A stretch of 64,000 bases of DNA, taken from NCBI GenBank assembly GCA_964546145.1, contig CAZJIU010000003.1, positions 1-64,000 of the forward strand, written 5' to 3'. Source of the stretch: CAZAKO01 sp964546145. Lineage in GTDB: Bacteria; Fidelibacterota; UBA2242. Position numbers and translations under genes: made by a program. The notes below the pieces were generated by a model that had not been told where the DNA came from, ran no database searches, and saw nothing but the letters and a program-made list of their open reading frames with translations. Below, one piece after another: positions 45,609 to 55,718 of the stretch; position 1 is the stretch's first letter; the number at the start of each line of letters is the position of its first letter.

Positions 45609-45959
45609 TTACTCGGATTTACCTTTCTTTTTGCCTTTGGACTGGGTCAGCTTTTTCAGGATTCCGGGAACCATTTCAAAAACTTTTGCCAGACTTCCAT
45701 CCTTCAAACTATGGACCTTGACTTCGCCTTTTTCCACGGTTATGATTGCTACTGGCTCAATAAAAGCACCGCCGCCACCGCCCGAGCTCTTATCCTTCTC
45801 ATCCTTACCCAAATTACCTCCGGCTGCAAATCCGAAGGAAATTTTGGTAACCGGGATAATCGTAGTCTCACCCACTTCTATTGCTTTACCGACGACCGTT
45901 TCGGAATCTACCAAAGATTTTAATTTCCCCAGCAGAGTATCAATCAGGTTTTCAACCAT
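45609..45959 (-). CDS. GerW/YtfJ family protein
   Basis: 116 residues. The GerW pattern is clear: GKAIEVGETTIIPVTKISFG, a glycine-rich loop (SSGGGGGAFIEPVAIITV) and a short tail. The family was named in Bacillus, where YtfJ is needed for spore germination, but it is widespread in non-spore-formers and its biochemical role is unknown. It is cytoplasmic, without signal peptide. It follows a DUF2953 gene by 2 nt, the same pair as ytfI-ytfJ in Bacillus. Confidence 0.9.
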   Translation of the reverse strand: MVENLIDTLLGKLKSLVDSETVVGKAIEVGETTIIPVTKISFGFAAGGNLGKDEKDKSSGGGGGAFIEPVAIITVEKGEVKVHSLKDGSLAKVFEMVPGILKKLTQSKGKKKGKSE

Positions 45960-45961
45960 TT

Positions 45962-46600
45962 TTATTTCTCCTTCACTTTACGAACACGTTTACGATAATT
46001 TATATATGCAAAGATAAGGATTGGAAAGTATCGAATCAAATGAATTGAAGCGTGCAGCTTAAAATTCCCCACTAATCCTGAGTGTTTAAAATCCGGTTTA
46101 ATGTTTACATTCTTGAGAAAATCAAGGGTAAACCGGAACAGGTAATAGCCCGAAAAAAATAAGCCGGCAACTGCCGGATTTGCGAACCCAACTGTCAAAT
46201 CTCCATTAACTCCCCTGAAGCGAATCGGCCGAAATGCCCGCGGCAGCATTTCTTTGGCAAAGCCAAACCAACCGGTGAGTGACATTTTTGATTTTCGCCT
46301 TTTCTCCTTCTTGGTTTTCGGTGGCTGCTCCTTCGCCGCTTTCTTACCAGCCTCTTTGGCAGGAGTATGCCGATAAACCGACAACCAAAAACCTGGTAAT
46401 CCAATGAGTATTCGCAGCAAATCCGGTTCATATATCAACCGGATACGCACAATTTTTAAAATGAAATATGCACTGAGAGCGGCTGCCTTACGTTGCCTTT
46501 CAAATTTACCGCGAGCTTCAATATAAATCGGCAAAGCCAATATCAGAATTAAAAATCCTACCAGGATGCCGATGACAATCAAGACCAGTTTAAGTACCAA
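45962..46600 (-). CDS. DUF2953 (YtfI-like) membrane protein
   Basis: 212 residues: an N-terminal membrane helix (about 3-26), a basic linker (KEQPPKTKKEKRRKSKMS), then a region matching DUF2953 (NGDLTVGFANPAVAGLFFSGYYL, NIKPDF). A hydrophobic, basic tail follows (FPILIFAYINYRKRVRKVKEK). Start is TTG at 46600, divergent from rpsT. Function is unknown. Pairing with GerW is the main clue and suggests a shared membrane-linked process that is not sporulation-specific. Confidence 0.75.
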   Translation of the reverse strand: MVLKLVLIVIGILVGFLILILALPIYIEARGKFERQRKAAALSAYFILKIVRIRLIYEPDLLRILIGLPGFWLSVYRHTPAKEAGKKAAKEQPPKTKKEKRRKSKMSLTGWFGFAKEMLPRAFRPIRFRGVNGDLTVGFANPAVAGLFFSGYYLFRFTLDFLKNVNIKPDFKHSGLVGNFKLHASIHLIRYFPILIFAYINYRKRVRKVKEK

Positions 46601-46626
46601 TAATAGGATATAAATTGTTTTTTTCC

Positions 46627-46658
46627 TTTGTTATTCAAAGTCGAGATAAATAAATTTG
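46627..46658 (+). promoter_or_regulatory. Putative promoter of rpsT (best fit in the window)
   Basis: TTTG (46627-46630), 20 nt, then TAAATTTG (46651-46658): an exact match to the Bacteroidetes -33 TTTG / -7 TAnnTTTG consensus. Transcription would start near 46665, giving a leader of about 25 nt that contains the AAAGGAG SD. Confidence 0.65.
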
Positions 46659-46690
46659 CATCCTGTTTGGAAGCTTACGAAAGGAGTTTA

Positions 46691-46945
46691 ATGAGCAAAA
46701 AGGGTTCAGTTGCAAAACGGATACGTCAAGCAGAAAAGGCCAGAGTTCGCAACAAGCATTATAAATCCCTGATGAAAACCATGATAAAAAAGGTAAAGGC
46801 AGCACCAAGTAAGGCTGAAGCCGAACCACTTTTCCAAAAAACAGTTTCAACAATTGACTCGATTGCGGGCAAAGGCATAATTCATAAAAATAGTGCTGCG
46901 AATAAGAAATCCAGACTCGCCGCCCACATCGCAAAATTATCCTGA
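46691..46945 (+). CDS. rpsT: 30S ribosomal protein S20
   Basis: 84 residues from the ATG at 46691, preceded by AAAGGAG (about 46680-46686). An upstream in-frame extension to 46628 overlaps the promoter and is rejected. S20 hallmarks are an Arg/Lys-rich N-terminus (SVAKRIRQAEKARVRNKHYK) and the C-terminal KGIIHKNSAANKKSRLAA. It binds 16S rRNA early in assembly. It is the only plus-strand housekeeping protein gene here and converges on guaB with a 13-nt gap. Confidence 0.98.
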   Translation: MSKKGSVAKRIRQAEKARVRNKHYKSLMKTMIKKVKAAPSKAEAEPLFQKTVSTIDSIAGKGIIHKNSAANKKSRLAAHIAKLS

Positions 46946-46958
46946 ATAATCCTCTAAT

Positions 46959-48449
<1,491 letters not shown>

Positions 48450-49952
48450 TTACTGGTTAGCAATTTCCCTTATTTGGGTGATAAAATTTAAGTCATTAAA
48501 AAATTCAGTGGCTTTTCGCAAATCTAAGAAGAGTTGACGATCTTTGCTAAGATGTTCTACTAATGAACGGATTTTTTGATAAGCTATCCTGGTTCCCTCA
48601 CCACTCAGCAAATTCTGCCGGTAATCAATTCCCTGGGCAGCAGCTAAAAATTCAATCCAGACAATCTGGCTAAAATTCTCGATGATCTGTAATAATTTCA
48701 AGCCGGCATTAGGAGCCATGCTGACGTGGTCCTCCTGATTCGCCGAGGTTGGAATATTCTGCGTGGAAGCCGGATGAGAGAGAGTTCGGTTTTCGGCACA
48801 AAGGGCTGCCGCCGTCACATGCGCCATCATAAATCCAGAGTTCACCCCGCTATTGTCAACCAAGAAGGCTGGTAAACTGCTGAGGGTGGGATCGGCTAAT
48901 GTCGCAATCCTTCGTTCGCCAATATTGCTTAATTCCGTCAAGGCAATAGCGAGATAATCAGCCGTCAAAGCAATTGGCTCAGCATGAAAATTTCCACCTG
49001 AAATTATTTGATTGTCCGCACTAAAGACAAGGGGATTATCTGTAACTGCATTAATCTCATTCTCGGCGATTTCCTCAACGAACTGGATAGTATCAAAAAC
49101 AGCCCCCATTACCTGTGGCACACAGCGAAAGGAGTAGGGATCCTGGATTTTGCTGCAATTGATGTGGGATTTAATAATTTGACTGCTTCTCAAAAAATTA
49201 CGGAGGTGTCTGGCAACGATTTGCTGACCCTTCTGGCAGCGAACTTTTTGAATTGCATCGTTGAACGGTTTGTCGGTTGCCAGAACCGCCTCAGTACTCA
49301 TTGCTGCAGCCAGCTCAGCTAATAAAAATAAATCTTTCGACTGCGCCAGAGCATAAATTAAGAGAGCCGTGGAATATTGAGTGCCATTGATCAGCGATAA
49401 ACCATCCTTCGGTCCTAAAACTACTGGCTGGTAAATCCCATCCTTAACCAGTTTGCTGGCGGCAACGGTTTGCCCCTGATATTCGACTTCACCTTCCCCG
49501 ATCAAGGGTAAACTGAGATGGGCCAGAGGAGCCAGATCACCCGAAGCTCCCACCGAACCACGCGAAGGGATGACCGGATAGATCTGCTTATTCAATAATT
49601 CAACCAGTTTTTCAATAACTTCGAGCGAACAACCACTGTAGCCCGCCGCAAGGTTATGGATTTTCAGAAACATCATTGGGGCTACAATACTAGATGGAAT
49701 CGGTTGACCAACGCCGCAGGCATGACTGCGCAGCAGGTTAACCTGCAAAGCCGCCAGTTCTTCCTCAGGTATTTTGACCGTACTCAATCGGCCAAAGCCG
49801 GTGTTGATACCATAAACTGTTTTGCCCTGCGCAATGAAATCCATCACGAGTGCCCGCGATGCTAAAATTCGCATCACTGCGGATCTGGATAGTTTGACCA
49901 CTGACGGTCTCTGTAAAAACTCGAAAACCTGCTTCAATTTCATCCGGTTCAT
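48450..49952 (-). CDS. hutH: Histidine ammonia-lyase
   Basis: 500 residues. It deaminates histidine to urocanate. The MIO-forming triad A136-S137-G138 is in GSVGASGDLAPL, and the catalytic Tyr in YGINTGFG. RSHACGVG carries the His at the position typical of HAL rather than PAL or TAL. No hutU, hutI or hutG is nearby, so the pathway is either dispersed or incomplete. It has its own promoter candidate. Confidence 0.95.
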   Translation of the reverse strand: MNRMKLKQVFEFLQRPSVVKLSRSAVMRILASRALVMDFIAQGKTVYGINTGFGRLSTVKIPEEELAALQVNLLRSHACGVGQPIPSSIVAPMMFLKIHNLAAGYSGCSLEVIEKLVELLNKQIYPVIPSRGSVGASGDLAPLAHLSLPLIGEGEVEYQGQTVAASKLVKDGIYQPVVLGPKDGLSLINGTQYSTALLIYALAQSKDLFLLAELAAAMSTEAVLATDKPFNDAIQKVRCQKGQQIVARHLRNFLRSSQIIKSHINCSKIQDPYSFRCVPQVMGAVFDTIQFVEEIAENEINAVTDNPLVFSADNQIISGGNFHAEPIALTADYLAIALTELSNIGERRIATLADPTLSSLPAFLVDNSGVNSGFMMAHVTAAALCAENRTLSHPASTQNIPTSANQEDHVSMAPNAGLKLLQIIENFSQIVWIEFLAAAQGIDYRQNLLSGEGTRIAYQKIRSLVEHLSKDRQLFLDLRKATEFFNDLNFITQIREIANQ

Positions 49953-49981
49953 TTAATCTCTCAGCAATCTAACTCACGGTT

Positions 49982-50012
49982 AAAAGTTATGCATCCGCAA
50001 TCATCCAATCAA
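49982..50012 (-). promoter_or_regulatory. Putative promoter of hutH
   Basis: On the minus strand TTG (50010-50012), 20 nt, then TAACTTTT (49982-49989). It fits the TTG-N20-TAnnTTT pattern and lies back to back with the promoter of the plus-strand gene at 50079. Confidence 0.45.
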
Positions 50013-50026
50013 GGAAAAGCCGTGGC

Positions 50027-50057
50027 TTGCATCTAATCCACACATATGATATATTTT
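50027..50057 (+). promoter_or_regulatory. Putative promoter of the 136-residue exported protein
   Basis: TTG (50027-50029), 20 nt, then TATATTTT (50050-50057). It also reads as TTGCAT, 17 nt, TATATT. Transcription would start near 50064, which excludes the upstream in-frame ATG at 50046. Confidence 0.5.
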
Positions 50058-50078
50058 AACGAACTAATTGAGGCTATT

Positions 50079-50489
50079 ATGAAACAATTATCCTTTGGGG
50101 CATTGATATTTTCATTAATAACATTTCTTTCGGCTCAAGGCACGGTCCAGGTATCAAGTGTTGTAGTCCGGCAATTGGATAACAATATAATCCGCATTAC
50201 AGTCGAGGTTGCCAACCAAACCAAACGTGAAGTCAGCGAAATCGCCGGCTATATTGATATTTACGATAATTCCGAGCGAGTCACAGAAAAGAAATTTTTA
50301 CAGATTCTCCATGATTATGAGGTTCCCCTGCGTCCCTCCGAATCAAAATCACGGAGCGTGGTCCTAACCCAGCGACCAAATATGTCCGGTACGGCGCGTT
50401 ATCGGATTACTCTCCTGCGTTTTTTTGGTGAAAAGGATCTCTATATGGTCTGCCCCGAATGCGGGGAAATTATTCCGAAAGACGAATAG
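50079..50489 (+). CDS. Small exported protein of unknown function
   Basis: 136 residues from the ATG at 50079; TTGAGG sits 6 nt upstream. A signal peptide ends at about FLSAQ. The mature part looks like a single beta-sandwich of the FxLYD kind (NIIRITVEVANQTKREV, GYIDIYDN, VPLRPSESKS), followed by a short C-terminal CPEC motif. I recognise no named family. Its stop codon (TAG) abuts the stop of the convergent gene at 50490. Confidence 0.75.
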   Translation: MKQLSFGALIFSLITFLSAQGTVQVSSVVVRQLDNNIIRITVEVANQTKREVSEIAGYIDIYDNSERVTEKKFLQILHDYEVPLRPSESKSRSVVLTQRPNMSGTARYRITLLRFFGEKDLYMVCPECGEIIPKDE

Positions 50490-50939
50490 CTAATCCTTCA
50501 TAAAGGTCTTAACTAACTCGTTAATCCACTTCTGACTATCCCGAATATATTTGTTTATTTCATCCGGCGAGCGATTCATCTGAATCATAATCGTAGCAAT
50601 TAACGCACTGGGAAGTGGCAGATATTTTATCGTATTATCCTGATAAAAACTATCAAGTCCGGTGATCAACGAACGCATTTCAGCCGGCTCGATCAAATCG
50701 GTAAATACCGAATCCGGACAGGATTTGGCAAAATTCATTGCTTTTACTCGATAAAACAATTTAGCATCGAATAAACCGCTGAGATAGGCGCTCTTGATCC
50801 AGTACCGGTACTCCGGATATTCCCGGGTTACATAATCAATCTTTTGCCAATCGTAGCCATCCCAGAATAACTTCCGTTCTTGCGCCTTTAGCTGAACCAA
50901 CACCAGCATTATTATTAATCCAATAACTGCCTTCTTCAT
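50490..50939 (-). CDS. Small exported protein of unknown function
   Basis: 149 residues, signal peptide ending LVLVQLKAQ. The mature part is mostly helical with aromatic-rich segments (LFWDGYDWQKIDYVTREYP). SD GAGGAAAG lies a few nt before the ATG at 50939. No domain is recognised. The frame is well bounded and codon use looks normal, so it is likely a real gene. Confidence 0.75.
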   Translation of the reverse strand: MKKAVIGLIIMLVLVQLKAQERKLFWDGYDWQKIDYVTREYPEYRYWIKSAYLSGLFDAKLFYRVKAMNFAKSCPDSVFTDLIEPAEMRSLITGLDSFYQDNTIKYLPLPSALIATIMIQMNRSPDEINKYIRDSQKWINELVKTFMKD

Positions 50940-50973
50940 AATCTTTCCTCATATATTCGGTTTTGGTATAATT

Positions 50974-51792
50974 TCATTCCGCCAACAACTTTTTTGTAAG
51001 AGTCAGAAACTGATTGTACAATTTGCCCAGTTCCGGCGATTGCTGCAATAATTGACGATGTTTCTGAATCGTCTTACGATCACCTCTGACCGCCGGTCCG
51101 CTCAGAGAATCGGCAATTGGCTGATTCCAGGCTTTTTCGAGAGCTTGCTGCGGCAGCCTTTCTAATAAAACATGGAATGTTTCCGAATCAATACTCCACT
51201 GATTAGCAAACCGTTTCAACGCCTGCACCAATACAGTCAGGTAGTTATTGAGAAATACTGCTGCTACATGAACCAGCTCCTTTTGATCGGAACGAAGAGC
51301 AACACCTCGCCCACCAATTTCCACAGCAAGACGAATCAGGTCTTCCTGAATTTGTCCTTCGCAACTAAAAACCGTTCCCGGAATTATCTTAATACCAGTA
51401 GCTATGTCAGGTATACCAATTAAGGGATGAAAAGAACCCGCTTCAAATCCTGCCTCGTGAAGTGGTTTCAAAATTGCCGAATCCCATGCTCCGGAAGTGT
51501 GGAATACTTTTATCCCTTCTGCAGATTTCATAAAACCGGCTAATCTGCTGGCAATATTACCAATGATGTCATCCCGAACAGCAATGACAATCCACTGACA
51601 ATCCCTGGGAATCGCTGATAAACGGATAGAACTTTTGTCAAACTTAATATAGCTCAGGGCTTTATGAACCGAATCACTATTCCGACTCCAGACAAATGCA
51701 GGTTTGTAGCCAGCTTTCACCAGATGCCAGGCGAGCGAGATACCAGTTCGACTGGCACCAATTAAACTAAAGGAAGATTCTGGTTTTTGCAC
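50974..51792 (-). CDS. Rossmann-fold plus DUF2520 protein
   Basis: 272 residues. The N-terminal NAD(P)-binding motif is LIGASRTGISLAWHLVKAGY, followed by VIAVRDD and VFHTSGAW. The C-terminal helical DUF2520 domain starts near residue 130 (FHPLIGIPD). It resembles ketopantoate reductase/6PGDH-type enzymes but its substrate is unknown. Start GTG at 51792, 5 nt after AGGAG; it overlaps hflX by 31 nt. In many bacteria DUF2520 genes lie next to panB-panC, but not here. Confidence 0.85.
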   Translation of the reverse strand: MQKPESSFSLIGASRTGISLAWHLVKAGYKPAFVWSRNSDSVHKALSYIKFDKSSIRLSAIPRDCQWIVIAVRDDIIGNIASRLAGFMKSAEGIKVFHTSGAWDSAILKPLHEAGFEAGSFHPLIGIPDIATGIKIIPGTVFSCEGQIQEDLIRLAVEIGGRGVALRSDQKELVHVAAVFLNNYLTVLVQALKRFANQWSIDSETFHVLLERLPQQALEKAWNQPIADSLSGPAVRGDRKTIQKHRQLLQQSPELGKLYNQFLTLTKKLLAE

Positions 51793-53039
51793 ACCAGCTC
51801 CTGTTTCAAAACCTGCTTCAGCCAGTTCCAGACCCGTCGGTAGCAGAGAAAATCCAGCTGCACCGAACCATCATAATAACTCTCATTTAATACCCAGCTA
51901 TTATCGCGAATCAGGGCAATTGGCTTGACCTGATCCAATGGTAATTTCAAGTTAATCCGCTGCTCCTCTTCATGAAGTTTAGCCAATATTCGAGTGCGCA
52001 GATCGTCAACCTTCAACTGTTTAAGAGCCGATAAGTAAATAGCTTCCGGATATTCCCGGATTACCTGCTGGTAAATGTCACTATCCATCTGGTCAATTTT
52101 ATTAAAAACCGTCAAGTTTGGCTTGGGATATAAATTTAACTGGATCAGGACCTCGTCAACCGTTTTCAGATGTTCCAAACAAAACGGATTGCTGATATCA
52201 ATAACCTTAATGATCAGGTCAGCCTGCTGAGCCTCTTTCAGGGTACTGCGAAATGAAGCTACCAGATGGGGTGGCAGTTTACGGATAAATCCCACGGTAT
52301 CACTCAGCAGGATTTTATGATGTTGATCAATCTTCCAGATTCTGACGGTAGTATCCAGAGTCGCAAAAAGTTTATCTTCTACCAATATCGAAGAATTGGT
52401 AAAAAGGTTCATCAGAGTTGACTTGCCGGCATTTGTATAACCGACTAAAGCAACCTGGTAAAATCCCTCTCGCCCCTTTCGCTGAACATCCCGTTCCCGG
52501 TCAATCCGCAGCAGCTCTTTCTTGAGATGACCTATCCGCTGGCGAATCAGGCGTCGATCAATCTCGATCTGTTTTTCACCCGCACCACTGCGCATTCGAG
52601 TACCACCTGCTTGACGTTCGAGATGCCGCCAGCGTCGGGCTAAACGCGGTAGCTGATATTCCAAAGTCGCCAGTTCAACCTGGGTTTTGGCTTCTCTGGT
52701 ACGCGCGTGCCGGGCAAAAATATCGAGGATGACTTCACTCCGATTACCTACCTCTATATGCAGCAGCTTTTCCAAATTTCGTGACTGAGTCGGTGACAAA
52801 TCATCGTCAAAAATAACCTTATCTGGATTAAATTGCCCAATTTGACTTTTTAACTCCTCCAGTTTCCCTTTACCCAGATAAGTAGCCGATTCGATTCGGG
52901 ACAGATTTACAACAAATTCACTCCCTGCTTCATATCCCAATGTCCTGACTAAATCATTCAATTCCAAAAGATGATCCATCACGATTTGATGAGATTGGCC
53001 GGGATGAATTAAGCCTACCAATAAAACCCGCTCAGCCAT
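51762..53039 (-). CDS. hflX: Ribosome-splitting GTPase HflX
   Basis: 425 residues. It splits stalled or heat-damaged ribosomes. The N-terminal HflX domain includes ELVSPTQSRNLE-like text (here DDLSPTQSRNLEK). The linker has GGTRMRSGAGEKQIEIDRR. GTPase motifs are GYTNAGKST, TLDTTVR, DTVGFIRKLP and NKID. It overlaps the BatA-like gene by 8 nt and the DUF2520 gene by 31 nt. Confidence 0.97.
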   Translation of the reverse strand: MAERVLLVGLIHPGQSHQIVMDHLLELNDLVRTLGYEAGSEFVVNLSRIESATYLGKGKLEELKSQIGQFNPDKVIFDDDLSPTQSRNLEKLLHIEVGNRSEVILDIFARHARTREAKTQVELATLEYQLPRLARRWRHLERQAGGTRMRSGAGEKQIEIDRRLIRQRIGHLKKELLRIDRERDVQRKGREGFYQVALVGYTNAGKSTLMNLFTNSSILVEDKLFATLDTTVRIWKIDQHHKILLSDTVGFIRKLPPHLVASFRSTLKEAQQADLIIKVIDISNPFCLEHLKTVDEVLIQLNLYPKPNLTVFNKIDQMDSDIYQQVIREYPEAIYLSALKQLKVDDLRTRILAKLHEEEQRINLKLPLDQVKPIALIRDNSWVLNESYYDGSVQLDFLCYRRVWNWLKQVLKQELVCKNQNLPLV

Positions 53040-55122
53040 TCAGAATTTTACCTCTCAATTTGCGATTTGCCCGACCGAGATAACTTTCGAACAGCGCCAG
53101 CACGAATACTATTAGAATCAACCAGTCACTGTACTCACGAGCTTGATGCAACGGCGACCCGGATTCTGAATCACCGACTGAATAGAAATCCATCCGACCC
53201 GGATTCTGGGAGATCAGCTTCTTAAAATCAGTCTCCTCCAAAAAGAGCGGACTGCTCTCCTCTGCTGGATTATTAACCACAACCCCTTTAACTACCTGAC
53301 CCTTTGAAGTGATAAAATAAATTCCCGGCTTCTCGGTTTCATAAAAAGAGAGCCGCCCGGTCTGTTTATCGGTAATTACCTTTATGGAACGTCCATCAGG
53401 AGTTAGAATATTCAGGGCTTCCGTCTCACTACGTAGCAGTGCAACCCGGACAGTGTCCCCGACATTATATTCCGGCTCTTGCAAACCCTGCCGGGATAGA
53501 TACAAAACCAACCGGTTCATCAAGGTCGGAAACAGACCTGTCAAGGGCAGGTTGGTCCACTCTTGAATCGGCGCGGTAGCCATCAGCAGACCGATTCCTT
53601 TTTCTGTCTGCAATTCAATTAGAAAAGGTGTATTGTCCTCAAAACTGGCAATTGCCGTCTGTCCCTTACCAAGACTAAAGCCGGGAACCAGATAAAAGTC
53701 GGGGGAATAGAGAAGTGACCGGTTTTCCCTCCAGACATTCCTGAAAATCGGATGCTCCGGTTTTATTTTCCCAATTCTTAAAGATTGTCCCGGTTCCGCC
53801 TCCCGGGTCGTGCGCCAGCGCGGGAAACCAAATTGACCACCCCACAGCGAATTAAAATTGGAAGGAGTGCAATCCTTACCGGGAAAAATCAGGAGCCCTT
53901 TGCCCGTATTCAAGAAGTCACGAATCCTCTGGCAAATATTCCCCGGCAGCTGGTCAACATTGGTAAAAATTAGTAAATCCCGGACAGAAAGATCCTCAAC
54001 TCCAAATAGTTCTATGGGCACAATTTTCGTGTCAATATTAGACATCCCTTTAAGACTGAGACTGCGCTGAATATATTCAGCATCCTCGGTAAAGCGGGTT
54101 ACGACCAATACACGAATCCGGGGAGGAATATTCAGTAGAAAAAATCGCAGATTATCAGCCATGAGATTATCGTCGTTAATCTTCACATAACCGGTTAGAA
54201 ATCCGGTTTTACCGGGGATAAATTCGAATTGAACTTCCGCCTGACCTTTGCCGGAAATACTCAGCAAGGATTGACCCCGTTTCTGATCATTTAAGAAAAG
54301 AGCAATAGGTGTTTCCAGGATTGATTCCCCCCAGTTTACAACCCTAGCCTGTACGGTAGCAATGCGTTCACTCTCCAGAATCTGACTGGGAATTTCGGCT
54401 TGTGCCAAAGCAGCATTGTTTTTGTCTCCAAACACGGGGAAAAAGATGACTCTGGCACTGGTTTGTTTAAAAAGAGACTGAATTGCAGGAACTGGCAAGT
54501 CGGCACTTTGCCATGAGGATTTCTGGAAATCAGTAACGACCCAGACTGCCGGATTCAATTCATGATGAAGGCGAATATCCTGTTGGATGTTTCGAAGTGC
54601 ATAATCTAATCTTCCCCACTGATTAGTCGGTTTGATGGATTGCATTAACTTCGTTAAAGATGACAAGTCTGTTACCAGGCCGCAATCCTGAACGTTGCCT
54701 CCGGCAACCGATTCGATCAGCTTAACATAAACTGGAAAATCAATATTTTCTCCGGCTGACAGGACGGCTTCGACTCCCTTGCTGAGCAGATTTGCGCCCC
54801 GTGTTTCACCTTGCATCGAGAGCGAGTTATCTATCAGTAAATATAGCGTCTCGCCCCGGCCAACATAGATACCCGCCGATTCGATTGTACGATAAGGTCT
54901 GGCAAATACCAGAATAACTAACAACACTAAGAGCATTCGTAAAATCAACAGGATTAGCTGGCGAATCTTGAGCTTCCGAATCAGGTTTTGCTCGAGCTGA
55001 TGCAGAAAGCGTAGCGTGCTAAATTCCTGCCGATAAAACCTTTGCCGACCAATAAGATGGATTACCACGGGAATCAAAACCAGCGGCAATAGATAAAGAA
55101 AGAATGAATTGATGAAAGACAT
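53032..55122 (-). CDS. BatA-domain and VWA-like membrane protein
   Basis: 696 residues. The N-terminal BatA (aerotolerance regulator) region has two membrane helices and the typical LPLVLIPVVIHLIGRQR. Next is a VWA-like fold with a MIDAS motif D-N-S-L-S (LLIDNSLSMQGE) near 105. Then come beta-rich domains, a class I glutaminase-like segment (LLIFTNVDQLP, GKGLLIFPG) and a last membrane helix near 670-690. Such proteins occur with MoxR-type ATPases in envelope stress systems; no moxR is in the window. No SD is evident. Confidence 0.85.
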   Translation of the reverse strand: MSFINSFFLYLLPLVLIPVVIHLIGRQRFYRQEFSTLRFLHQLEQNLIRKLKIRQLILLILRMLLVLLVILVFARPYRTIESAGIYVGRGETLYLLIDNSLSMQGETRGANLLSKGVEAVLSAGENIDFPVYVKLIESVAGGNVQDCGLVTDLSSLTKLMQSIKPTNQWGRLDYALRNIQQDIRLHHELNPAVWVVTDFQKSSWQSADLPVPAIQSLFKQTSARVIFFPVFGDKNNAALAQAEIPSQILESERIATVQARVVNWGESILETPIALFLNDQKRGQSLLSISGKGQAEVQFEFIPGKTGFLTGYVKINDDNLMADNLRFFLLNIPPRIRVLVVTRFTEDAEYIQRSLSLKGMSNIDTKIVPIELFGVEDLSVRDLLIFTNVDQLPGNICQRIRDFLNTGKGLLIFPGKDCTPSNFNSLWGGQFGFPRWRTTREAEPGQSLRIGKIKPEHPIFRNVWRENRSLLYSPDFYLVPGFSLGKGQTAIASFEDNTPFLIELQTEKGIGLLMATAPIQEWTNLPLTGLFPTLMNRLVLYLSRQGLQEPEYNVGDTVRVALLRSETEALNILTPDGRSIKVITDKQTGRLSFYETEKPGIYFITSKGQVVKGVVVNNPAEESSPLFLEETDFKKLISQNPGRMDFYSVGDSESGSPLHQAREYSDWLILIVFVLALFESYLGRANRKLRGKILNG

Positions 55123-55136
55123 ATTTAAGCGAGTGC

Positions 55137-55718
55137 TTAGATCAGAAAATACATTACTAACGCCGACAAGGAAGGAATTGTCAGATTATCGTCGAAGCGC
55201 CAGGGAATCAGTTCCAAGATACTGGCAGCACAGGCACCGATCAATTTTACCCAAAAAGGAATATGCGGAACCCACCAGGTTACCAACAAGCTGGACAGAA
55301 TAAAAGCCAGAGTGCCTTCCATGGTTTTCTGCCTCCAAATTCTAATCTGTCCAAATGACATTCCAATCAGGCAGGCAGTAGAATCGCCTACCGTTAGAAA
55401 TAACAGGGCTACGACAGCAATCGGTTTGGGAAATAACCAGACGACCATAAACGAACCCAAAAAAACATAAGAAGCCCCGGTCAGGTTATTCTGATGCTCA
55501 TGAGGGCGAGTCAAATCACCAAAAATCCGTAAATATAATTCTCGCAAATTGGGAATAATCATTCTTGACAATTCCGCTATCATAATACTACCAGTCAAGA
55601 TACCAAGAATGATAATCGCAATCCGCTTGTCAACCAGGAAATGGTAAATTAGAGGAATCAAAGTCGCGGTATAGTGGATTGCTTTACGACCTCGTTCTCC
55701 TCTGGGGATTTCACGCAT
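55137..55718 (-). CDS. Polyprenol/diacylglycerol kinase-like membrane protein
   Basis: 193 residues, about six membrane helices. It resembles the SEC59/DGK1/VTE5 group, CTP-dependent kinases for dolichol, diacylglycerol or phytol: RKAIHYTATLIPLIYHF at the start, GDSTACLIGMSFGQIRIW and K-x-x-EGTLAFI. Cytidylyltransferase CdsA is the alternative but the protein is too short. Substrate is unknown. It overlaps rpe by 8 nt. Confidence 0.75.
   Translation of the reverse strand: MREIPRGERGRKAIHYTATLIPLIYHFLVDKRIAIIILGILTGSIMIAELSRMIIPNLRELYLRIFGDLTRPHEHQNNLTGASYVFLGSFMVVWLFPKPIAVVALLFLTVGDSTACLIGMSFGQIRIWRQKTMEGTLAFILSSLLVTWWVPHIPFWVKLIGACAASILELIPWRFDDNLTIPSLSALVMYFLI

Noticed and set aside
46628..46690. 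N-terminal extension of ribosomal protein S20
   Set aside because: It overlaps the consensus promoter and lacks an SD; the family starts at the ATG at 46691 behind AAAGGAG.
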